A stretch of 64,000 bases of DNA, taken from Paraburkholderia tuberum STM678 (GTDB lineage Bacteria; Pseudomonadota; Gammaproteobacteria; Burkholderiales; Burkholderiaceae). Both the position numbers and the translations under genes were made by a program. The notes under the pieces were generated by a model. It was not told the DNA's origin. It worked only from the letters and a program-made list of their open reading frames with translations, and ran no database searches. The stretch spans positions 1-64,000 of the forward strand of contig NZ_CADFGP010000025.1 of the NCBI RefSeq assembly GCF_902833905.1, given 5' to 3'. Shown piece after piece: positions 18,050 through 26,147 of this stretch (its first letter is position 1; every line of letters starts with the position of its first letter).

Positions 18050-18733
18050 ATGCGCCCTACCCTCGCTCCGCAGCGCGAGCCCGAGCTGCCGCTGCATACG
18101 CCCAGTGTGTCGTCGCTGACGTTGGCGGCGGTCATTGCGCTGATCGCGTGGATGGCGATCCTCGCGCAAGCCGACCTGACGATCGATCGCTCGCTCGCGC
18201 GCGGGCTCACCGTGTTCGACGCGCTCGCGCGCATGAGCAGCTACCTGACCAATCTGACGGTGCTCGCCAGTGCGCTCTGCTTCACCTGCATCGTGCTGCG
18301 GAAGCACCGCTCGCCGCTCGTGCGCTTTTTCCGGCAGCCCACGGTCGTGACCGCGGTGGTCGCGTACATCGTGTTCGTCGGCCTCGCGTACAACCTGCTG
18401 TTGCGCGGACTGTGGCCGCTGTCGCCCTACCGGCGCCTGCTCAACGAGTCGCTGCACAGCGTGCTGCCGATGCTCGCCGCGCTCTACTGGGTGCTGTTCG
18501 TGCCGCGTTTTCATCTGCGGTTGCGCCACGCTCCGCTGTGGCTCGTCTATCCGCTCGCCTATCTCGGCATCACGTTCTGGCGCGGCAGCCTGTCGGATTT
18601 TTATCCGTATCCGTTCATCGACGTCGAAACGCTCGGGCTGCGCCAGGTGCTCGTCAATGCCGCGCTGCTGTTCGGCGGTTTTCTGATGCTGCTGGCCGTG
18701 TTCGTCGGCATCAATTTCGGGCGCCGACGATGA
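18050..18733 (+). CDS. Pr6Pr family integral membrane protein
   Basis: A 227-residue protein with six hydrophobic segments (about residues 24-42, 60-78, 93-113, 128-144, 156-174 and 193-218) and little soluble sequence. The family features are the STYLTN-like SSYLTNLTV after helix 1, LLNESLHSVLPMLAALYW with a conserved His, and the FWRGSLSDFYPYPFIDV loop. These match the Pr6Pr/FAR-17a-related group of six-helix proteins. Function is unknown; related eukaryotic proteins act on fatty-acid esters, which cannot be assumed here. It is a single gene, with DUF2252 divergent upstream. Confidence 0.78.
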   Translation: MRPTLAPQREPELPLHTPSVSSLTLAAVIALIAWMAILAQADLTIDRSLARGLTVFDALARMSSYLTNLTVLASALCFTCIVLRKHRSPLVRFFRQPTVVTAVVAYIVFVGLAYNLLLRGLWPLSPYRRLLNESLHSVLPMLAALYWVLFVPRFHLRLRHAPLWLVYPLAYLGITFWRGSLSDFYPYPFIDVETLGLRQVLVNAALLFGGFLMLLAVFVGINFGRRR

Positions 18734-18914
18734 TGTTCCAGCACGTCCCCTTTGGCCGGATGCATGGCGTCCCGTCGCCGGGCGCACTTCTTGCGCCCCT
18801 TTCGTCACTGACGCAGGCTCACGCCGCACTGGCACGGCTTGCGCGGCGCCCTTGTGCGAGCGCGTTGCAATTGCAGCGGGCCCGCACGTAAATATGACAA
18901 CAGGAGCGATGCAT

Positions 18915-19181
18915 ATGGATACGAATTCAGCGGCAGGCGCGGTAAAGGAAGTCGCGGGCAAGGTGCAAAGCGCGGTCGGCGATGCCGTCGGCGACACCAG
19001 CGCGCAGGTGGCGGGCAAGGCGCGCGAATTGAGCGGCAAGGCGCAGCAGTTATGCGCGAATACGACGAGCCTCGTGCGCGATACGACGGCCGAAAACCCG
19101 TTCACGACGCTGGCCGTGGTTGCTCTCGCCGGGTTCGTGATGGGCGCGCTGTGGTCGCGCGGCGGTCGCGACTACGACTGA
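18915..19181 (+). CDS. CsbD-like protein with C-terminal membrane helix
   Basis: An 88-residue protein. An amphipathic, Ala/Gly/Lys-rich N-terminal half (AAGAVKEVAGKVQSAVGDAVGD...) resembles CsbD stress proteins. A C-terminal hydrophobic helix (FTTLAVVALAGFVMGALWS, about 62-80) and charged end resemble the ElaB/YqjD/DUF883 tail anchor, so it is a mix of both types. AGGAG 8 bases before the ATG at 18915 sets the start. A role in stress or ribosome/membrane association is a family-level guess. Confidence 0.7.
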   Translation: MDTNSAAGAVKEVAGKVQSAVGDAVGDTSAQVAGKARELSGKAQQLCANTTSLVRDTTAENPFTTLAVVALAGFVMGALWSRGGRDYD

Positions 19182-19277
19182 AGCAGGCACGGCGCCGGAT
19201 CATAGGCGCCGATCAACAGGGCGCAGCAGTCGCGCCAAAGCGGGCGATCCGCCGCAAGCGGATCGCCCGCCGCTTCA

Positions 19278-20087
19278 CTAGCCGCTCTTCTTCTTGCGGC
19301 CGGCGCCCATTTCCAGTTCGATCCACGTCGGCGCGTGGTCGCTGGCATGCGGTTCGCCGCGCACCCAACGGTCGACGCCCGCATCGCGCAGGCGCGGCGC
19401 GAGGTCGGCGCTCAGCAGCAGATGATCGATGCGCAGCCCCGAATTCGTATCCCAATGACGGCGAAAATAATCCCAGAACGTGTACACGCGTTCGTCGCCG
19501 AAATGCGTGCGCAGCGCATCGGTCCAGCCTTGCGCGAGCAGCCTGCGATAACGCTCGCGGCTCTCCGGCTGCAGCAGCGCGTCCTTTAGCCACGAGCGCG
19601 GGTTGTAGATGTCTTCGTCGGTCGGCACGACGTTGAAGTCCCCAGCGATCACGACCGGGTGGCCGCTCTGGTAGAGCTGCGCCGCATGCGCGATCAGATG
19701 ATCGAACCACGCGAGCTTGTAGTCGAACTTGGGGCCGGGCTGCGGATTGCCGTTCGGCAGGTACAAACACACGATCAGTACGCCGCCGACCGCGGCCTCG
19801 ATATAACGGCTATGCGTGTCGTCTTCGAAACCGGGCAGACCGCGCCGACGTTCGAGTGGTGCGTCGCCTTTGGCCAGAATCGCCACACCGTTCCATGCGC
19901 TCTGGCCTTGCCACACGGCGCCATAACCGGCGTCGCGCAATGCGTCGACTGGAAATGCGCTATCCACTGCCTTCAGTTCCTGCAGGCAGACCACGTCAGG
20001 CGCCTCGCGCTCGAGCCATTGCAATAGCGCCGCCTGCCGCGAGCGGATACCGTTGATGTTGAACGTCGCAATGCGCAGCTTCGCCAT
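19278..20087 (-). CDS. xthA: Exodeoxyribonuclease III (AP endonuclease)
   Basis: DNA base-excision repair enzyme: AP-site endonuclease and 3'-5' exonuclease, Mg2+-dependent. The EEP fold motifs are present: ATFNINGIRSR, CLQELKA (metal Glu), YLPNGNP, AGDFNVVPTD (active-site Asp/Asn), the YTFWDY region, GLRIDHLL and SDHAPTW (catalytic His). 269 residues is the usual length. GGGAGA is correctly spaced from the ATG at 20087; the ATG two codons earlier is too close to it. It is a single gene. Confidence 0.95.
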   Translation of the reverse strand: MAKLRIATFNINGIRSRQAALLQWLEREAPDVVCLQELKAVDSAFPVDALRDAGYGAVWQGQSAWNGVAILAKGDAPLERRRGLPGFEDDTHSRYIEAAVGGVLIVCLYLPNGNPQPGPKFDYKLAWFDHLIAHAAQLYQSGHPVVIAGDFNVVPTDEDIYNPRSWLKDALLQPESRERYRRLLAQGWTDALRTHFGDERVYTFWDYFRRHWDTNSGLRIDHLLLSADLAPRLRDAGVDRWVRGEPHASDHAPTWIELEMGAGRKKKSG

Positions 20088-20320
20088 GATCATCTCTCCC
20101 TCGCCTATTGCTCCGCGACGTCGCGATACTCGGTCGGCCGCGAACGCGCGCGGCAATCAGGGTGTTGTCCCCGATCGGTTTTGCTCATAGCACCGACTCC
20201 ATTTTGGCCCGGTTGGCCAGTTCCAAATTTATCACCCGCAAAGCGGACATTTTCCATCCAGTTCAAACCTGTCGACATCCGCGGCGAAGCTACCCGTAAG
20301 TCTGATGAATGGGACTGAAA

Positions 20321-20366
20321 GTCCGATGATAATCGGACGGTAAGAGCATGTGTATTGCATTATAAT
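20321..20366 (+). promoter_or_regulatory. Palindromic operator candidate and -10 box upstream of phnA
   Basis: GTCCGAT (20321-20327) and ATCGGAC (20332-20338) form a perfect 7-bp inverted repeat around GATA. A consensus TATAAT follows at 20361-20366. The repeat ends where the -35 box would lie, the right place for a repressor or activator site. A clean -35 hexamer is not evident, so transcription may need an activator. The start codon of the phnA gene is 105 bases downstream of the -10 box. Confidence 0.5.
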
Positions 20367-20379
20367 TTTTTGCACCCAC

Positions 20380-20434
20380 GAGCCGCCGGCACGACGACCG
20401 GCTCAGGCCTGGCGGGTTGCGCGCCTGTTTTTTT
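20380..20434 (+). promoter_or_regulatory. Structured leader with terminator-like hairpin before phnA
   Basis: Two hairpins lie between the probable promoter and the phnA ATG. GAGCCG (20380-20385) pairs with CGGCTC (20399-20404). CAGGC (20404-20408) pairs with GCCTG (20423-20427) and is followed by T7 (20428-20434). They share base 20404. The second has the form of a weak intrinsic terminator and sits 36 bases before the start codon at 20471, so it may act as an attenuator. I recognise no riboswitch family. Confidence 0.45.
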
Positions 20435-20470
20435 ACTGACTGACTCAAAATCGTTTCAATGGAAGCTGCA

Positions 20471-20815
20471 ATGAACGCTGCCCCTTCATGCCCGCAATGC
20501 GCAATGGAAAACACTTACCCTGACGGCACGCTGTACGTGTGCGCGGACTGCGGTCACGAATGGTCGGCGAACGCTGGCGCCGACGCGAGCGATGAACCGG
20601 CGGGCAGCGTCGTCAAGGATGCGAACGGCAACGTGCTGTCGGACGGTGACTCGGTCGTGCTGATCAAGGATTTGCGCGTCAAGGGCTCGTCGATCACGCT
20701 GAAGATGGGCACCAAGGTGAAAAGCATCCGGATCGTCGGTGGCGATCACCAAATCGACTGCAAGACGGACGCCGGCAGCTTCATGCTCAAGGCCTGCTTT
20801 CTGAAGAAGGTCTGA
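20471..20815 (+). CDS. yjdM: PhnA/YjdM family zinc-ribbon protein
   Basis: A 114-residue protein of the PhnA (YjdM) family. An N-terminal zinc ribbon (CPQC ... CADCG, about 7-32) is followed by a small beta-barrel domain (VVKDANGNVLSDGDSVVLIKDLRVKGSS...) ending in MLKACFLKKV. Despite the old name, it is not phosphonoacetate hydrolase; its cellular role is unknown. I take the ATG at 20471 because GGAAG lies upstream and the zinc ribbon then sits at the normal distance; 20459 is an alternative. It has its own promoter and structured leader. Confidence 0.9.
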   Translation: MNAAPSCPQCAMENTYPDGTLYVCADCGHEWSANAGADASDEPAGSVVKDANGNVLSDGDSVVLIKDLRVKGSSITLKMGTKVKSIRIVGGDHQIDCKTDAGSFMLKACFLKKV

Positions 20816-20829
20816 CGGGCCGTTCGCCG

Positions 20830-21189
20830 TTGGCGGCCCCGCCCGGAAGCGCGGACATCGCGTTCTTCGCCGCCTGTCGCGAGCGTTTAACCGGGACGGG
20901 CGTCCTCGTCATCAACTTTACGGACGATGATCCGGCCATACCGCGGCACCTCGAGCGGCTGAAATCCGTATTTGGCGTTTCCTATGCGATCGTTCGGTGC
21001 GGCGACGACAGCAACTTCGTCGCGTTTGCCTGGAAAAGCGGGCGTCGCTTGCCGCCCCGACAAGTCCTGTTCGAGCGCGCCCTCTCGTTTGACTTTGCAG
21101 GCGAACGCAAGCTGTCCGTCACTGCTTGCCACCTGAAAGCGGGAGAGCGCCTCGATCCGAAGCGGCTGATCTGGCATGCGCAAGGGTAA
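20830..21189 (+). pseudogene. C-terminal remnant of a spermidine-synthase-like protein
   Basis: An open frame of about 119 codons starting only at a TTG, 15 bases after phnA. The translation (FFAACRERLTGTGVLVINFT, then LKSVFGVSYAIV ... SNFVAFAWKS) resembles the second half of the methyltransferase-like domain of SpeE-family proteins. The N-terminal SAM-binding motifs (GGGDG, then the acidic loop) are absent, and PhnA occupies the space where they would be. It is therefore probably a truncated, non-functional copy. The family call is from pattern memory only. Confidence 0.45.
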
Positions 21190-21250
21190 GGGCAAGGGCA
21201 AGGGCACTGGGAAATCGGCGGTTGACCGGCACCAGGCCTCGAGCTGGGCG

Positions 21251-21436
21251 TCACTTTCCCCGCTTGGCGAGTGGACTCTTGGTCTTGTAGGTCACGCCGT
21301 GACGCTCGAGATACTCGCGGATCAGTTGGCGGACGACTTGTGACGGCGTCAGATCTTGCGCCGAGCAGAGCATTTCAAATGCTTCTTTCTTGGCGGGGTC
21401 GATCAGGACGGTCAGGCGTGCGGTTTTCGTTTCCAT
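21251..21436 (-). CDS. Ribbon-helix-helix (CopG-like) DNA-binding protein
   Basis: A 61-residue protein with the ribbon-helix-helix layout: N-terminal strand TARLTVLIDPAKKEAFEMLC, then LTPSQVVRQLIREYLERHG (second helix, with a Ser-Gln start). The C-terminus is basic. Such proteins bind DNA as dimers and often control their own gene or a toxin partner; no toxin gene lies beside it. A TATAAT on the minus strand at 21469-21474 is a promoter candidate 33 bases upstream of the ATG. Targets are unknown. Confidence 0.78.
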   Translation of the reverse strand: METKTARLTVLIDPAKKEAFEMLCSAQDLTPSQVVRQLIREYLERHGVTYKTKSPLAKRGK

Positions 21437-21517
21437 TACGAGGACGGGTCGGCGAATATGCTAACCAAATTATAATGCATTTGCTTTCGACGAGGATTCA
21501 CCCCGCCTCCTATGAGG

Positions 21518-22285
21518 TCAGTGCCTGCGCTCGAACCGATAGAGATAGGCCAGCACATCGTCGGCGACGGGCACGATCGCGAGTGTGACGAGCGCGCCGG
21601 CGAGCGGCACGGTCGACACGTAGCCCACATGCTTGAAACCGATTGCGCCGATCAGGCCGCCCACGAAAAACGACGCGAGCATCGTGCCGTGGATCTTCAG
21701 CTTCGCGCGGTTTGCGATGACCGCGTGCGCGTCGTCGATGAGCGCCGATCGATTCCAGTAAAAAAGCTTACCCAACTCAATTCCGAGGTCCGTGACGATG
21801 CCGGTCATGTGTGTGGTACGGATCTCCGCGCCCGACAGCTTGGTGATCATCGCATTCTGCAGCCCCATGATGAAGCACAGCAGGATCACGGTCACGGGGA
21901 CGAAGAACGCTTCGCGTAGCGCGAGGTGGCTGCCGAGCAGACCGAACAGGAGCAGCAGCGCGGCCTCGACCGCCAATGGCAGCACGTACTGGCTTTGCAG
22001 GCCGCGGCGGCGCCCCCAGTTGACGAGCACCGCCGAGCCCCCCGCTCCGACGACAAACGATGCCAGCGAACCGATGCCGGCCAGCACGAGCCGGATGTCC
22101 CCGAGCGCCGTCTGGTCCGCGATCGCCGACACGATGCCGCTCATATGCGACGTGTATTGCTTGACCGCGAGGAAGCCGCCGGCATTGGTGGCGCCGGCGA
22201 CGAAGGCAAGAGACAACCCGAGCTGACGGTTCGCGGTCGTGCTGCGGTGTTTTCCCGTCAGGCTTCGAAAGTACTGCGCAGGCAT
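21518..22285 (-). CDS. YoaK family (DUF1275) membrane protein
   Basis: A 255-residue inner-membrane protein with about six hydrophobic segments. Family signatures are FVAGATNAGGFLAVKQYTSHMSGIVSAIAD near the N-terminus and LQNAMITKLSGAEIRTTHMTGIVTDLGIELG in the middle; these two internally similar halves are typical of YoaK/DUF1275. The function is unknown. I use the ATG at 22285 (MPAQYFRS). It is divergent from the Hyf-like operon and shares the palindrome at 22404-22422 with it. Confidence 0.87.
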   Translation of the reverse strand: MPAQYFRSLTGKHRSTTANRQLGLSLAFVAGATNAGGFLAVKQYTSHMSGIVSAIADQTALGDIRLVLAGIGSLASFVVGAGGSAVLVNWGRRRGLQSQYVLPLAVEAALLLLFGLLGSHLALREAFFVPVTVILLCFIMGLQNAMITKLSGAEIRTTHMTGIVTDLGIELGKLFYWNRSALIDDAHAVIANRAKLKIHGTMLASFFVGGLIGAIGFKHVGYVSTVPLAGALVTLAIVPVADDVLAYLYRFERRH

Positions 22286-22403
22286 AGGATCTTCACTCAA
22301 TCGCTCGGAACAACAGCAAAGACGCGGCGAATAGACGCTTCGCGCACCGCATGCAGGCGAGCTGCGCACAGAGGCGCCCGATTCGCTCGAACATGTGGTT
22401 CAC

Positions 22404-22422
22404 ATGATAACGCCATTATCAT
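22404..22422. promoter_or_regulatory. Palindrome in the divergent yoaK / hyf-like promoter region
   Basis: ATGATAA (22404-22410) and TTATCAT (22416-22422) form a perfect 7-bp inverted repeat with a 5-base spacer. It lies in the A/T-rich 251-base gap between divergent genes, 118 bases from one start and 114 from the other. That is the usual place for a shared operator. No regulator gene is adjacent, so its binder is unknown. Confidence 0.5.
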
Positions 22423-22536
22423 ATCCTGTTATCCAGATTGGTTTTCTGATGTCATAATGCGGTTTGAGTGAGCCCGGCAAGCTGGAGCTCATTCCATGCT
22501 CCTCGTCCCAATCCGAGCGTACTGGAGACATTCCGG

Positions 22537-24543
22537 ATGGCACCTTTCACGGTCGTCCATTTCGTCCTGCTGGTCGCGGCCGCCTGGCTTGTGACCGGCA
22601 CGCTGGGTCTCGGAGTTCTGCATCGCACGCGATTCGTTGCACACGGGCTGTTTCCGCTCGGCGCGCTGGGAGGGCTGCTGCTGGGCGCGGCGGGACTCGC
22701 CGGCATCTTTTCCGAGCCGACCACCGCGGTGCTGCCGATCGGACTGCCCGGGTTGCCGTTCCATCTGCGCGTCGATGGGCTATCCGGCTATTTCCTGTTC
22801 GTGCTTGGTGTCGTCAGCGCGGGGATCGGCGCCTTCTCCGCCGGTTATTTCCGTAAGGGCGAAGGGTCCGCGCCGGGACTCATCTGCTTCGAATACCACG
22901 TTTGCATCGCGAGCATCGCGCTCGTGCTCATCGCCGACGATGCGTATGTGTTCATGGTCGCCTGGGAAACGCTGACGCTGTCCGCGACGTTCCTCGTGAT
23001 GACCAACCATCGGATCGGCGAGATCCGCCGCGCAGCCTACCTGTATTTCCTGATCTCCCACGTCGGCGCGCTCGCGCTGCTGCTTTGCTTCGGCATCCTG
23101 CAGGCGCGCACCGGTGACTACACGTTTGCCAATCTGCGCGCGCAGTCGCCCGACGCGTTGTGGGCATCGCTCGCGTTCCTGTTCGCGCTGGTTGGATTCG
23201 GTGCCAAGGCGGGCGTGTTCCCGTTGCACGTGTGGCTGCCGGATGCCCATCCCGCGGCGCCGTCCCCCGTATCGGCGCTGCTCAGTGGATTCGTGCTGAA
23301 GGTCGGCCTGTATGGCCTGATCCGGACCGTGTTCGACCTGCTGCACGTGCAGCTCGCCTGGTGGGGCGTGCTGCTGCTCGTGCTGGGTATCGGCACCGCG
23401 CTGCTCGGCGTGGTGTTCAGTACGATCCAGGTCGATATGAAGCGCCTGCTCGCGTATTCGTCGATCGACAACGTCGGCCTGATGATCGTCTCGCTCGGGC
23501 TCGCGGTGCTGTTTCGCGCGTACGGGATGACGGCCCTGTGCGCGCTTGCGCTGAGCGCGATGCTCTACCAGATCGTCGCGCATGCGGCCTTCAAGAGCCT
23601 GCTGTTCCTCGGCACCGGGGCCGTGCTGCACGCCACCGGGGAGCGCAATCTCGGCAAGCTTGGCGGCCTGATCCGTGTCATGCCGTGGACCGCCTGGGCC
23701 GTGCTCACTGGCGTCGCAGCCAGCGCTGGCTTGCCTCCGATGAGTGGTTTCGTCGCGGAGTGGCTCCTGCTGCAAAGCTTCCTGTTCACGCCGGGTCTGC
23801 AGAATTCCGTGCTGGCGATGACGGTGCCGATTGCGGCCGCACTCGTCGCGATGACGGCAGCTCTCGCCGGTTACACGATGGTCAAGTTCTTCGGCATCGT
23901 CTTCCTCGGGCAGCCGAGAGAAGCAAAACTGAGTCGCGCACACGACGCGAATACCTGGGAACGGCTCGCGTTCTGCTGGTTCGCGGTGGCCGGTGTGCTG
24001 CTCGGACTGATGCCTACGCAGTTCGTCAAGGTGCTGGACCGGGTCACGCGCGTGCTCGTCGGTGCCGGAATCGGCGCGGAAAATCATGGCTGGTTGATCT
24101 TCGTGCCGGTGTCGACCGCGCGGGCGAGTTACATGCCCGTCGTGTTCATGCTGTTTTTCGTCGCTTGCTGCGGCCTTGCGTGGGTGCTGGTACGGCGCTT
24201 CTACCACGGTCGGCTGCGACGGGCCGCGCCGTGGAGTTGCGGCTTCCCGTTTACGACCGCGCGGATGCAGGATACGGCGGAAGGCTTCGGGCAACCGATC
24301 CGGGAGATCTTCGCGCCGCTGCTGCGCATCGAGCGGCAACTGCCGTCGCCGTTCGACGCACAGCCGGCCTACCGGGTCTCGGTCGCCGACCGCACGTGGT
24401 CGATTCTCTACGACCGTATCGCCGCACTCACGCAACGCGCGGCGGAATGGGCGGGGCGGCTGCAGACGGGCAAGATTGCCGTGTACCTGACCTACAGCTT
24501 CGCCGTGCTGATCCTGCTCCTGCTGCTGGTGAGACGATGGTGA
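22537..24543 (+). CDS. hyfB: Hydrogenase-4 subunit B-like / NuoL-type antiporter subunit
   Basis: First gene of a six-gene complex-I-like operon. It encodes a membrane subunit of the Mrp antiporter/NuoL type, 668 residues with about 16 helices. Residues needed for ion transfer are conserved: the helix-5 Glu in MVAWETLTLSATF, the helix-7 Lys in GFGAKAGVFPLHVWLPDAHP, YSSIDNVGLM and the helix-8/12 Lys in HAAFKSLLFLGTGA. The long C-terminal part (PWSCGFPFTTARMQDTAEGF) is the HyfB/HycC-specific tail rather than NuoL. I use the ATG at 22537 (GGAG 9 bases upstream) instead of the longer frame. The stop overlaps the start of the next gene. Confidence 0.9.
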   Translation: MAPFTVVHFVLLVAAAWLVTGTLGLGVLHRTRFVAHGLFPLGALGGLLLGAAGLAGIFSEPTTAVLPIGLPGLPFHLRVDGLSGYFLFVLGVVSAGIGAFSAGYFRKGEGSAPGLICFEYHVCIASIALVLIADDAYVFMVAWETLTLSATFLVMTNHRIGEIRRAAYLYFLISHVGALALLLCFGILQARTGDYTFANLRAQSPDALWASLAFLFALVGFGAKAGVFPLHVWLPDAHPAAPSPVSALLSGFVLKVGLYGLIRTVFDLLHVQLAWWGVLLLVLGIGTALLGVVFSTIQVDMKRLLAYSSIDNVGLMIVSLGLAVLFRAYGMTALCALALSAMLYQIVAHAAFKSLLFLGTGAVLHATGERNLGKLGGLIRVMPWTAWAVLTGVAASAGLPPMSGFVAEWLLLQSFLFTPGLQNSVLAMTVPIAAALVAMTAALAGYTMVKFFGIVFLGQPREAKLSRAHDANTWERLAFCWFAVAGVLLGLMPTQFVKVLDRVTRVLVGAGIGAENHGWLIFVPVSTARASYMPVVFMLFFVACCGLAWVLVRRFYHGRLRRAAPWSCGFPFTTARMQDTAEGFGQPIREIFAPLLRIERQLPSPFDAQPAYRVSVADRTWSILYDRIAALTQRAAEWAGRLQTGKIAVYLTYSFAVLILLLLLVRRW

Positions 24544-25487
24544 CCCTATCCGGCGTGCTATCGCAAACCCTCGAGATCGTGCTGGCGCTTGCCGCCGCGC
24601 CACTGCTCACGGGCTGGGTCAACCAGTGCCGCGCGTGGCTGCAGAACCGGCGCGCGCCCAGCATCTGGCAACCGTACCGGATGCTCCACAAGCTGTTCAA
24701 CAAGGAATCAGTCGTCGCTTATGGCGCGAGTCCGGTGTTCCGTGGCGCGCCCTATGTCGTGTGGGCGGCAATGACGCTCGCCTGTGCAATCGTGCCGACG
24801 CTGTCGACCGAATTGCCGCTGTCTCCCGCCGCGGATGCGATCGCGCTCGTCGGCCTGTTTGCGTTCGCGCGCGTCGCGCTGTCGCTCGCGGCGATGGATA
24901 TCGGCACGGCGTTCGGCACGCTCGGCGCGCGCCGCGAGATGCTGGTCGGTTTCCTCGCGGAACCGGCCTTGCTGATGGTGCTGCTGTCGGCCTCGCTGAT
25001 CACGCAGTCGACCCTGCTCACGAGCATCGTCGCGACGCTCGGACACAGCGAGCTGACGATCTATCCGAGCCTGGCGTTCGCCGGCATAGCGTTCACGCTG
25101 GTCTCGCTCGCCGAGAATGCGCGGCTGCCCGTCGACAACCCGACCACCCACCTCGAGCTGACGATGATCCACGAGGCGCTGATCCTCGAATATTCGGGTC
25201 GGCACCTCGCGCTGATGGAATGGGCGGCCAGCCTCAAACTGTTCGCCTACTCGTGCATCGGCATTGCGCTGTTCATGCCGTGGGGGATCGCCGCGGCGGG
25301 TAATCCGCTCGCGCTGCTGCTCGCGGTGCCGGCACTCTTCGTCAAGCTGATGGCGGGCGGCGCCGCGCTGGCCGTGATCGAGACCGCCAACGCGAAGATG
25401 CGGATTTTCCGGGTCCCGGAGTTCCTCGCGACCGCCTTCCTGCTCGCGGTGATCGGCATGCTCGTTCACCTGCCACTGGGAGCATGA
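24537..25487 (+). CDS. hyfC: Hydrogenase-4 subunit C-like / NuoH-type membrane anchor
   Basis: NuoH-type subunit joining the membrane arm to the hydrophilic arm, 316 residues with about eight helices. NuoH features are WQPYRMLHKLFNKESV (amphipathic helix after helix 1), the acidic loop segment LAENARLPVDNPTTHLELTMIHEALILEYSG (NuoH: AE-x-RxPFDxxExxxELVxGxxxEYSG), and the loop Glu residues lining the proton/quinone channel. It overlaps the previous gene by 7 bases and its stop is directly followed by the next ATG, so translation is coupled. Confidence 0.9.
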   Translation: MVTLSGVLSQTLEIVLALAAAPLLTGWVNQCRAWLQNRRAPSIWQPYRMLHKLFNKESVVAYGASPVFRGAPYVVWAAMTLACAIVPTLSTELPLSPAADAIALVGLFAFARVALSLAAMDIGTAFGTLGARREMLVGFLAEPALLMVLLSASLITQSTLLTSIVATLGHSELTIYPSLAFAGIAFTLVSLAENARLPVDNPTTHLELTMIHEALILEYSGRHLALMEWAASLKLFAYSCIGIALFMPWGIAAAGNPLALLLAVPALFVKLMAGGAALAVIETANAKMRIFRVPEFLATAFLLAVIGMLVHLPLGA

Positions 25488-26147
25488 ATGCACCCCTACG
25501 CGACGCAACTGATCAATTTCCTCGCGGCGGTGCTGCTGATGCTGTCGTTCGCGATGCTGAGTCAGCGTCGGATCCTGTCGCTGATCCACCTCTATACGCT
25601 ACAGGGTGTCGCGCTCGTTCTGGCCAACCTGATCCTCGGTTTCGTGACCGGTGATGCGCATCTGTACGTGTCGGCCGGACTGACGCTCGTGCTGAAGGTC
25701 GGCGTGATTCCGTGGCTCCTGTATCGCCTCGTGCGCAAGCTCGACATTCAGGCCGACGTCGAGCCGCTCATCAACATTCCGACGACACTGCTGATCGGCA
25801 TCGTGCTCGTGATCGTCGCGTTCAACGTCGCGTCGCCGATCAGCCAGCTCGCGACGTCGGCCGCGCGCGGCACGCTCGGGATCGCGCTTGCGTGCGTGCT
25901 GCTGTCGTTCATGGCGATGATCACGCGCGCGAAGGCGATTCCCCAGGTGATCGGCTTCCTGTCGATGGAGAACGGGCTGTTCTTCGCCGCAACGGCCGCC
26001 ACCAATGGCATGCCGATGATCGTGGAACTCGGTATCGGACTCGACGTGCTGGTCGGGATTCTGATTCTGGGCGTGTTCATGTTCCAGATTCGCGAGCAGT
26101 TCGACAGCCTGGACATCCGTCACCTCGAGACACTCAAAGATGAATGA
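25488..26147 (+). CDS. hyfE: Hydrogenase-4 subunit E-like membrane protein
   Basis: A 219-residue membrane protein with about seven helices, the HyfE type. Its C-terminal half is related to NuoK (helix Glu in FLSMENGLFFAATAATNGMPMIVELGIGLDVLVG, with both membrane Glu residues kept). The N-terminal half has LSLIHLYTLQG and the KVGVIPWLLYRLVRKL loop. It starts at the base after the previous stop and overlaps the next gene by 8 bases. Confidence 0.88.
   Translation: MHPYATQLINFLAAVLLMLSFAMLSQRRILSLIHLYTLQGVALVLANLILGFVTGDAHLYVSAGLTLVLKVGVIPWLLYRLVRKLDIQADVEPLINIPTTLLIGIVLVIVAFNVASPISQLATSAARGTLGIALACVLLSFMAMITRAKAIPQVIGFLSMENGLFFAATAATNGMPMIVELGIGLDVLVGILILGVFMFQIREQFDSLDIRHLETLKDE

Noticed and set aside
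22780..24603. Open frame of 607 codons antisense to hyfB
   Set aside because: Low-complexity Gln/Arg/His-rich translation; the plus-strand gene has full family homology.
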